From: an uncultured Paraglaciecola sp. | Lineage (GTDB): Bacteria; Pseudomonadota; Gammaproteobacteria; Enterobacterales; Alteromonadaceae | Direction: 5' to 3' | NCBI GenBank assembly: GCA_905479025.1 | Contig: CAJQKX010000001.1 | Location: 1-5,043, forward strand | Length of the DNA stretch: 5,043 nucleotides | Shown here: positions 1-5,043 of the stretch, piece by piece | Position numbering within the stretch: position 1 is the stretch's first letter | How the letters are laid out: the number at the start of each line of letters is the position of its first letter | Translations under genes and position numbers: made by a program | The notes under the pieces: generated by a model | What the model saw: only the letters and a program-made list of their open reading frames with translations | Database searches by the model: none | What the model was told of the DNA's origin: nothing

Positions 1-12
1 AAACGTTAATGC

Positions 13-912
13 TTATCCTTTCACCCTTGCCACTAAAAAATCTACCGCAGCTTTGACTTTAGGCACCAAATATCGTTGTTTTTGGTACAACAGATAAACT
101 GCCATATCGCGACTTTGCGTAATTTGTACTGATGGCTCTAACACCAGTTCTTCTAATTGCCCGCTTGCTAAATAATGTGCCGCCGCCCAACGTGGTGCCA
201 TTAATATGCCCTTCCCTTTTGCAGCCAGGTCACCTAACCATTTTCCATTATTGGAAACCGCCACTTGTGGTGCAGAGACATCTTGCCATTGACCATTGAT
301 ATAACTTAGCCAAGGTGTTGGACCATTGGGCGTACGAAAATATAAACCTTTATGTTGTTTTAATTCAATTGCATATTGAGGCTTACCCATGTCAGCCAAA
401 TAACTCGGCGCTGCTACGGGAATAAATTGGTTACCCATCAGCTTGATAGCCAACACACGTTCGTTGGGTGCATAACCGCCGCGAATGGCTACATCAACAT
501 CATCACGAGTTAATGCAGATAACTCATCGCTTAGACTGACATCTAGAACGATCTCTGGATAAAGCTGACTAAATTCGTCAAGTAGTGGTAGTAAAATCCG
601 CTCGCCAAAGCCCACCATCGAACTAATATGTAAATGCCCCATGGGTTGCGCTTGGTAGCTGCGTACCGACTCATTACTTTGCTCAAGTTGATTAAGAATA
701 TCTAACACCTGACTATAATAACGCTGCCCCACTTCGGTTAATTTCACGTCTCGAGTAGAACGCTTTAATAAAGTAGCGCCTAAGCTATTTTCTAAGTCGG
801 CCACTCGTCTTGATAACGATGAAGGCGGCACGCCAAAAACAACCGAAGCTTTAGTAAAACTGCCCGTTTCTGCTACTTTACTGAAATATCTTAACGCTTT
901 AAATTGATCCAT
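13..912 (-). CDS. LysR-family transcriptional regulator (CrgA-like group)
   Basis: A 299-residue DNA-binding regulator of usual LysR length. Seen: an N-terminal winged helix-turn-helix at residues 1-60, with GSFTKASVVFGVPPSSLSRRVADLE (about 17-41) as the recognition region and LTEVGQRYY (58-66) closing the domain, then a linker helix, then a periplasmic-binding-like effector domain from about 92 to the end that includes DVDVAIRGG (138-146). The style resembles the CrgA-like LysR group. Start: the ATG at 912-910 opens with MDQFKALRYF, which fits the family's usual N-terminus, and has GAGAG (917-921 on the complement) four bases upstream. A longer reading from a TTG at 936 adds eight residues without a visible ribosome site. 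It is divergent from the oxidoreductase at 1065, so regulation of that gene and of itself is the likely role (inference). The effector is unknown. Family call is firm; target and ligand are not. Confidence 0.93.
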   Translation of the reverse strand: MDQFKALRYFSKVAETGSFTKASVVFGVPPSSLSRRVADLENSLGATLLKRSTRDVKLTEVGQRYYSQVLDILNQLEQSNESVRSYQAQPMGHLHISSMVGFGERILLPLLDEFSQLYPEIVLDVSLSDELSALTRDDVDVAIRGGYAPNERVLAIKLMGNQFIPVAAPSYLADMGKPQYAIELKQHKGLYFRTPNGPTPWLSYINGQWQDVSAPQVAVSNNGKWLGDLAAKGKGILMAPRWAAAHYLASGQLEELVLEPSVQITQSRDMAVYLLYQKQRYLVPKVKAAVDFLVARVKG

Positions 913-925
913 TACACTCTCAAAT

Positions 926-953
926 ATTATATTCAAGCCGACATTATTGTCTT
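926..953 (-). promoter_or_regulatory. Candidate sigma-70 promoter for the LysR gene
   Basis: On the minus strand a perfect TATAAT lies at 926-931 with AAGACA (four of six matches to TTGACA) at 948-953, spacer 16. Start of transcription would fall near 919, leaving almost no leader and cutting into the GAGAG ribosome site. An alternative -10, AATAAT at 943-948, would give a leader of about 24 bases but has no good -35. Either way the promoter overlaps the inverted repeat at 944-964, which would suit autorepression. This is pattern matching only. Confidence 0.3.
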
Positions 954-964
954 TTCAACAATAA
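944..964. promoter_or_regulatory. Putative LysR operator (7-bp perfect dyad)
   Basis: TTATTGT (944-950) and ACAATAA (958-964) are perfect inverted repeats separated by seven bases. The dyad contains the symmetric T-N11-A (T948, A960) that typifies LysR-family binding sites. It lies between the divergent regulator and oxidoreductase genes, overlapping the likely regulator promoter, which is the standard place for the primary LysR site. Function is inferred from symmetry and position. Confidence 0.5.
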
Positions 965-989
965 AGATAGTGTTTTTTGGCTATATATC

Positions 990-1008
990 TTGCTATTTTA
1001 TTTAGCAA
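990..1008. promoter_or_regulatory. Second inverted repeat in the divergent region, possible LysR activation site
   Basis: TTGCTA (990-995) and TAGCAA (1003-1008) form a perfect 6-bp inverted repeat, again with a 7-base spacer. Its centre (999) is 45 bp from that of the dyad at 944-964. It lies about 66 bp upstream of the oxidoreductase start codon, near where a -35 region would be. LysR proteins commonly bind a primary and an activation site as a tetramer, so this could be the activation site, but its half-site differs from the first dyad and the symmetric T-N11-A is absent. It could also be a simple AT-rich coincidence. Confidence 0.3.
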
Positions 1009-1052
1009 TACTAGCTGCACTTAGATCATATTCTTAATAGTAATCACACATT

Positions 1053-1056
1053 GGAG
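1053..1056 (+). promoter_or_regulatory. Ribosome binding site of the oxidoreductase gene
   Basis: GGAG lies eight bases upstream of the ATG at 1065 and fixes that codon as the start. No convincing sigma-70 promoter is visible between 1009 and 1050; CATATT at 1027-1032 is a weak -10 candidate without a good -35, as would suit an activator-dependent promoter. Confidence 0.7.
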
Positions 1057-1064
1057 TTCTAAAT

Positions 1065-2063
1065 ATGAGTACATTTACCGCGATTAATCTTGTTGCCCGC
1101 CCTGCCCCAGGCCCTATCGGTGCAGATCTTTTCGAAATTGTACAAAAACCAATGCCTAACGTAGGTCCTAGTCAAATTTTAGTTAAACAAACTCATATGT
1201 CTTTAGACCCCGCTATGGTCGGTTGGATGAGTCCTGATACAGAAAGTTATATCCCACCTGTTAGTTTGGGCGACGTCATGCGCTCCTCAGGTATAGGTGA
1301 GGTAATCGAAAGTAATCACCCTGACTTTGCTGTAGGTGAGCGTGTAATGGGTATGATGGGATGGACTGAGTACCTATTAAGCACTGGAGAAGGTCTTAGA
1401 AAAGTGCAAGCTGGGCTAGATGCTGAAATGGTTTTATCGGTATTTGCTTTACCTGGATTAACAGCCACCCAAGGTTTATTTGGTTTTGGTCATCCTAAAG
1501 CAGACGAAACCATAGTAGTCAGTGGTGCTGCAGGCTCAGTAGGCTCAATAGTAGGTCAACTAGCCAAAGCAGAAGGGCTAAACGTGATTGGCGTCGCGGG
1601 CTCTGACGAAAAGTGTGACTGGATAGTCAATGACTTAGGGTTTGATGGCGCGATTAATTACAAAACAGATGATATTGACACAAAGTTAACCCAGTTAGCG
1701 CCTAAAGGAGTCGATATCTATTTTGAGAATACCGGAGGTCCAATTCAACATCACGTCATCGACCATATGAATGCCCATGGCAGAGTAGTGGTGTGCGGCA
1801 TGATTGCAGATTATACCGTTGAAACCCCAAGTGCAGGTCCAAATTGGGTTCCTATCATCAAAAAACGTATCACTATTCAAGGTTTTGCCATGCCCGATCA
1901 CTTTGGTCAGCTACCTGAACTAATTGGTAAACTCACTCCCTATGTGATGCAAGGTAAAATCAAACACCGTGCCCATATATTAAATGGATTAGAGTCAGCT
2001 GTTGATGGTCTAAACTTATTACTAACTGGTGGTAACAAAGGTAAGTTAATCGTCAAATTGTAA
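1065..2063 (+). CDS. NADPH-dependent zinc-independent oxidoreductase, PTGR1/CurA-like MDR family
   Basis: A complete 332-residue cytosolic enzyme of the medium-chain dehydrogenase/reductase superfamily, in the leukotriene B4 12-hydroxydehydrogenase/curcumin reductase branch. Members reduce the carbon-carbon double bond of alpha,beta-unsaturated ketones and aldehydes with NADPH. Seen: the family segments MSLDPAMVGWMS (45-56) and LGDVMRSSGIGEV (68-80); the nucleotide-binding SGAAGSVGSIVGQLAK (153-168); GSDEKC (179-184) and NYK (198-200), whose Lys183 and Tyr199 match the residues that hold the 2'-phosphate of NADP in relatives; FENTGG (220-225); and Tyr250 in IADY, the counterpart of the conserved active-site tyrosine. 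The structural zinc cysteine cluster of alcohol dehydrogenases is absent. Length is close to the E. coli CurA of about 345 residues. It is transcribed divergently from the LysR gene, its likely regulator. The natural substrate cannot be read from sequence; detoxification of reactive enones is a reasonable inference. Confidence 0.93.
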   Translation: MSTFTAINLVARPAPGPIGADLFEIVQKPMPNVGPSQILVKQTHMSLDPAMVGWMSPDTESYIPPVSLGDVMRSSGIGEVIESNHPDFAVGERVMGMMGWTEYLLSTGEGLRKVQAGLDAEMVLSVFALPGLTATQGLFGFGHPKADETIVVSGAAGSVGSIVGQLAKAEGLNVIGVAGSDEKCDWIVNDLGFDGAINYKTDDIDTKLTQLAPKGVDIYFENTGGPIQHHVIDHMNAHGRVVVCGMIADYTVETPSAGPNWVPIIKKRITIQGFAMPDHFGQLPELIGKLTPYVMQGKIKHRAHILNGLESAVDGLNLLLTGGNKGKLIVKL

Positions 2064-2070
2064 TATTGAT

Positions 2071-2124
2071 TATTCACTTATTCACTTATTCACTTATTCA
2101 CTTATTCACTTATTCACTTATTCA
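2071..2124. repeat. 8-bp tandem repeat (TATTCACT), about 6.75 copies
   Basis: Six exact head-to-tail copies of TATTCACT (2071-2118) are followed by a partial TATTCA (2119-2124). A degenerate unit, TATTGAT, precedes them at 2064-2070. The array begins seven bases after the stop codon of the oxidoreductase gene and lies wholly in the convergent gap. The period is not a multiple of three and no reading frame uses it. Exact identity of the copies suggests recent expansion by replication slippage, so copy number probably varies among strains. Confidence 0.95.
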
Positions 2125-2128
2125 AAGA

Positions 2129-2158
2129 GGAGACATCGCAGTGGTGTCTTCGAATTTT
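2129..2158 (+). terminator. Hairpin after the oxidoreductase gene, possible weak terminator
   Basis: GGAGACATC (2129-2137) can pair with GGTGTCTTC (2143-2151) over nine pairs, two of them G-U, closing a five-base loop GCAGT. It is followed by GAATTTT, a short and displaced T tract, so termination would be inefficient. In the other direction, after mutT, the flank is CTCTTTG, also poor. The site between convergent genes supports a terminator role, but the structure is not a textbook one. Confidence 0.4.
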
Positions 2159-2170
2159 GGTTAGTTAATA

Positions 2171-2572
2171 CTATTCATTTTCAGTCAATAAACTCACTAA
2201 TTTATCAATAATCACTTTATTAGCATCTGGAAAAGTAAATTGACTTAGCTCATTAATATCGACCCACTGACTTTGTTGCCCTTCTTGGTGATGTTCTTTG
2301 CCTTCAAACCCCTCTACCAAACGCACATCTAAACGTACCTTTTTATCTCCATAGTCGTGCTCAATCAAAATAAAATGGCTCTGTTTAGTGACCTTTATGC
2401 CAATTTCTTCTGACAACTCCCTGGCAAGCGCTTGTTCAATAGTTTCATTAGCTTCACGCTTACCACCAGGAAACTCCCACTTACCGCCTTGGTGTAAACC
2501 GTCGGCGCGTTTACTAATATAGATTTTATCTCCGCGTTTGATTACGCCCACTGCAACGTCGACTATCTTCAT
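2171..2572 (-). CDS. mutT: MutT, 8-oxo-dGTP diphosphatase (Nudix hydrolase)
   Basis: A 133-residue cytosolic Nudix enzyme, near the 129 of E. coli MutT. It hydrolyses 8-oxo-dGTP to the monophosphate and pyrophosphate, keeping the oxidised base out of DNA and preventing A:T to C:G transversions. Seen: a complete Nudix box GX5EX7REUXEEXGU at residues 37-59, with Gly37, Glu43, Arg51-Glu52, Glu55-Glu56 and Gly58 all present; the catalytic metal is held by the glutamates. The preceding GGKWEFPGGK (29-38) is typical of MutT proper. The ATG at 2572-2570 has AAGGG (2582-2586 on the complement) nine bases upstream. It follows secA on the same strand after 91 bases, as in E. coli, which supports the mutT assignment over another Nudix member. 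A strong terminator in the gap suggests expression from read-through or from an unrecognised promoter of its own. Confidence 0.93.
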   Translation of the reverse strand: MKIVDVAVGVIKRGDKIYISKRADGLHQGGKWEFPGGKREANETIEQALARELSEEIGIKVTKQSHFILIEHDYGDKKVRLDVRLVEGFEGKEHHQEGQQSQWVDINELSQFTFPDANKVIIDKLVSLLTENE

Positions 2573-2612
2573 TTCGGTTCACCCTTATCTGGTAAAAACA
2601 ATCTGTACAACC

Positions 2613-2639
2613 AAAAAAGTCGGACATAAGCCCGACTTT
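2613..2639 (-). terminator. Rho-independent terminator of secA
   Basis: Read on the minus strand, AAAGTCGG (2639-2632) pairs perfectly with CCGACTTT (2623-2616) around an eight-base loop, and the T run continues to 2613 for six Ts in all. It begins 25 bases after the secA stop codon. It separates secA from mutT and would limit co-transcription. The A run on the opposite side gives only a weak T tract in the plus direction (TTT), so it is mainly one-directional. Confidence 0.88.
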
Positions 2640-2663
2640 CATTGAAGTTTGTTAACGTTTACT

Positions 2664-5043
2664 TCAGCTCAATTTACCATGACACTGTTTGTACTTCTTA
2701 CCCGAACCGCATGGACAAGCATCATTTCGACCTACCTTAGGACCTTGGCGTAAAGCTGCGTTAGTTTTTTCTGGCTCGTTCGCTGATTTGTGCTCAAAAT
2801 GCTTTGTCGTGTCATCCGCCTGACGCCTTTTTTCTTCTACCGCTTCTACGTCTTCTTGAGCTTTGACTTGTACTTTGCTCAAGATAGTAACAACCTCGAC
2901 TTTCAGCGCTTCTAGCATCTCAGTAAACAATTCAAAAGATTCACGTTTATATTCTTGTTTAGGATTTTTTTGTGCATAACCACGTAAATGAATACCTTGG
3001 CGCAAATGATCCATAGCGGCTAGATGCTCTTTCCAATGGCTATCAAGATTTTGCAGCATTACCGCTTTTTCGAATTGCCTAATGACTTCTGGTCCGACAA
3101 TTTCTTCTTTTCTTTCGTACGCCGCAGATACTTCTTCTAACACTCGCTCACGCAGTTTCTCTTCATATAGCTTATCGTCTTCGTCAAGCCAATTTTGTAC
3201 CGGCATGTCGGTCAAAAACTCAGCTTTAAAACGTTCTTCTAATCCAGCAATATCCCACATTTCCTCTAATGATTGAGGCGGAATATATTGGTCAAGTATG
3301 CCGTTAACAACATCCTCACGAATCACTTTAATTGTATCGCTGATTTCGCCTTCATCTAGTAATTCGTTGCGCTGTTCGTAAATAACTTTGCGTTGATCAT
3401 TAGCAACATCGTCATACTCTAATAATTGTTTACGGCTGTCGAAGTTACGTCCTTCAACTTTACGCTGAGCGTTTTCAATAGCCCGCGTCACCCAAGGATG
3501 TTCTATGGCTTCGCCCCGCTCCATACCCAGACGTTTCATCATATTGCCCATTTTTTCAGAGGCAAAGATACGCATCAGCGCATCGTCTAAAGATAAGTAA
3601 AATCGTGAAGAACCTGCATCACCTTGACGACCTGAACGACCACGTAACTGGTTATCTATTCGTCGTGATTCATGGCGTTCTGTGCCTATGATATGCAAGC
3701 CCCCTGACGCTAACACTGCATTGTGGGCAATTTTCCAATCTTCTTTAATCTTTTCAACTTTGCTAGGTTTAGGATCATGAATTTTATCAATCTCAGCTTG
3801 CCAATTTCCGCCTAAAACGATATCAGTTCCTCGGCCCGCCATGTTAGTGGCAATAGTAATAGACCCTGGCTTACCCGCTTGGGCAATAATATCGGCTTCT
3901 TGTTCGTGGAATTTAGCATTCAATACTTTATGTGCGATTTTTGCTTTTTTAAGAATGCCCGAAATTAACTCTGAATTTTCTATGGATACTGTACCCACCA
4001 AAGCTGGTTGACCACGTTTAACACAGTCTTTAATATCTTCAACGATTGCTTCGTACTTTTCCTCAGCCGTTAAAAAAATCAAGTCTGCTTTGTCATCGCG
4101 CACCATAGGTTGGTTAGTAGGAATAACAACCGTATCTAAACCATAAATACTCTGGAATTCAAATGCTTCAGTATCTGCAGTGCCTGTCATACCAGAGAGC
4201 TTATCGTACAAACGAAAGTAATTCTGAAATGTGATAGAAGCTAAAGTCTGGTTTTCATTTTGAATATTAACGCCTTCTTTGGCTTCTATTGCTTGGTGCA
4301 AACCTTCAGACCATCGACGTCCTTCCATGGTGCGCCCAGTGTGCTCATCAACGATCACAATGTCGTTATCTTTAACAATGTAATCTACATCTCTTGAAAA
4401 CAGTTTGTGTGCCCGTAATGCCGCATTAACATGATGTAGTAATGAAATATTAGCAGCAGCAAAAAGCGACTCTTCTTCGGATAATATAGCTTCACGCTGT
4501 AATATTTGCTCTACAAATATCTGACCATTTTCTGTTAAATGGATTTGTTTCCCTTTCTCATCAATAGTGTAATGACCGTCGCCGGTCTCACCTTCTTCGT
4601 CTTCTTTTTCTTGCCTGGTAAGCTCAGGAATAATGACATTAATTTTGCGATACAACTCTGAACTGTCTTCAGCCTGTCCAGAAATAATAAGGGGAGTACG
4701 CGCTTCATCGATAAGAATCGAATCCACTTCATCAATTACAGCAAAATGTAGGGACTTCTGAACCCGATCACCTGGACTAAACGCCATGTTGTCTCGCAAA
4801 TAATCAAAACCAAATTCATTATTTGTACCGTAGGTGATGTCAGCTGCATAAGCATCTCTTTTTTGTTCGTGGTTAATGCCTGGAATATTACATCCTACCG
4901 TTAAACCCAAAAATTCAAATAATGCTCTACTCCAGTCCGCATCTCGGCTGGCTAAGTAGTCATTAACGGTAATAACATGTACACCTTTACCTGATATAGC
5001 ATTTAGGTATGAAGGCAAGGTTGAAGTTAACGTTTTACCTTCG
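2664..5043 (-). CDS. secA: SecA, preprotein translocase ATPase (5' end outside window)
   Basis: ATP-driven motor that pushes unfolded preproteins through SecYEG at the inner membrane. About 793 residues are visible, matching E. coli SecA from about residue 106 to its end; roughly 105 N-terminal residues lie beyond the edge. The frame stays open to 5043, reading [14 protein letters not shown], so the window cuts the Walker A motif; the TTG at 5018 is an internal Leu codon, not a start. Seen in order: Walker [15 protein letters not shown] (first Asp at 4731-4733, E. coli Asp209); the preprotein cross-linking domain; [51 protein letters not shown] with the arginine fingers; the scaffold and two-helix finger, including [15 protein letters not shown] with its tip tyrosine; a variable charged linker; and the C-terminal zinc motif [13 protein letters not shown] (2679-2717) that binds SecB and phospholipid. 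No frameshift or missing key residue. Estimated full length is about 897, against 901 in E. coli. Any secM-type control region lies outside the window. Confidence 0.98.
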   Translation of the reverse strand, partial: EGKTLTSTLPSYLNAISGKGVHVITVNDYLASRDADWSRALFEFLGLTVGCNIPGINHEQKRDAYAADITYGTNNEFGFDYLRDNMAFSPGDRVQKSLHFAVIDEVDSILIDEARTPLIISGQAEDSSELYRKINVIIPELTRQEKEDEEGETGDGHYTIDEKGKQIHLTENGQIFVEQILQREAILSEEESLFAAANISLLHHVNAALRAHKLFSRDVDYIVKDNDIVIVDEHTGRTMEGRRWSEGLHQAIEAKEGVNIQNENQTLASITFQNYFRLYDKLSGMTGTADTEAFEFQSIYGLDTVVIPTNQPMVRDDKADLIFLTAEEKYEAIVEDIKDCVKRGQPALVGTVSIENSELISGILKKAKIAHKVLNAKFHEQEADIIAQAGKPGSITIATNMAGRGTDIVLGGNWQAEIDKIHDPKPSKVEKIKEDWKIAHNAVLASGGLHIIGTERHESRRIDNQLRGRSGRQGDAGSSRFYLSLDDALMRIFASEKMGNMMKRLGMERGEAIEHPWVTRAIENAQRKVEGRNFDSRKQLLEYDDVANDQRKVIYEQRNELLDEGEISDTIKVIREDVVNGILDQYIPPQSLEEMWDIAGLEERFKAEFLTDMPVQNWLDEDDKLYEEKLRERVLEEVSAAYERKEEIVGPEVIRQFEKAVMLQNLDSHWKEHLAAMDHLRQGIHLRGYAQKNPKQEYKRESFELFTEMLEALKVEVVTILSKVQVKAQEDVEAVEEKRRQADDTTKHFEHKSANEPEKTNAALRQGPKVGRNDACPCGSGKKYKQCHGKLS

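Noticed and set aside
1695..1901. A 68-residue open frame on the minus strand within the oxidoreductase gene.
   Set aside because: Lies wholly antisense to a well-conserved gene, has no recognisable domain, and is best explained as a shadow frame.
2126..2164. AGAGGAG ribosome-site-like sequence eight bases before GTG at 2141, opening a seven-codon frame (VVSSNFG).
   Set aside because: Good spacing but only seven codons, starting with GTG inside the hairpin at 2129-2151; no sign of conservation or function. Purine-rich stretches of this kind occur by chance.
2573..2612. Possible mutT promoter TTGTAC-N17-TAAGGG on the minus strand.
   Set aside because: Poor match to both hexamers, and the supposed -10 overlaps the mutT ribosome site.
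2643..2666. TGAAGT/ACTTCA inverted repeat over the secA stop codon, with a GTTAAC palindrome in its loop.
   Set aside because: Six AT-rich pairs with a twelve-base loop and no T run; weak compared with the clear terminator 25 bases downstream of the stop.
3082..3276. A 64-residue serine-rich open frame on the plus strand within secA.
   Set aside because: Antisense to a conserved part of SecA; the serine-rich composition reflects the complement of glutamate and arginine codons.
4535..4735. A 66-residue open frame on the minus strand in another frame of secA.
   Set aside because: Overlaps the Walker B and cross-linking domain coding region in the wrong frame and has no domain; shadow frame.
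2664..5018. Treating the TTG at 5018 as the secA start codon.
   Set aside because: The frame continues upstream to the window edge with residues matching the SecA Walker A region, so the gene is truncated by the window rather than short.

Overview
The window looks like an ordinary chromosomal segment of a moderately AT-rich gammaproteobacterium. The SecA sequence is near-colinear with Escherichia coli SecA, and a mutT gene lies directly downstream of secA on the same strand, as in E. coli. The base composition and protein flavour suggest a marine Alteromonadales-type organism. That placement is inference and would need a database search.

Layout from left to right. Positions 13-912 (minus strand) hold a LysR-family regulator. 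Positions 913-1064 are a divergent intergenic region with two inverted repeats of operator type. Positions 1065-2063 (plus strand) hold an NADPH-dependent, zinc-independent oxidoreductase of the MDR superfamily (PTGR1/CurA-like). Positions 2064-2170 are a short convergent intergenic region with an 8-bp tandem repeat (2071-2124) and a hairpin (2129-2151). Positions 2171-2572 (minus) hold the Nudix hydrolase MutT. Positions 2573-2663 hold a clear rho-independent terminator for secA. Positions 2664-5043 (minus) hold secA, cut at its 5' end by the window edge inside the Walker A motif.

There are two functional blocks. The secA-mutT block is housekeeping: protein export motor and oxidised-nucleotide sanitation. 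The other block is a divergent regulator/enzyme pair in which the LysR protein probably controls the oxidoreductase, and perhaps itself, in response to an unknown reactive carbonyl or enone-type compound. This pair sits convergent to mutT, a position held by yacG-zapD-coaE in E. coli, so it may be a lineage-specific insertion. I found no RNA gene, CRISPR array, insertion sequence or novel system. The most notable non-coding items are the operator-like dyads and the 8-bp microsatellite.
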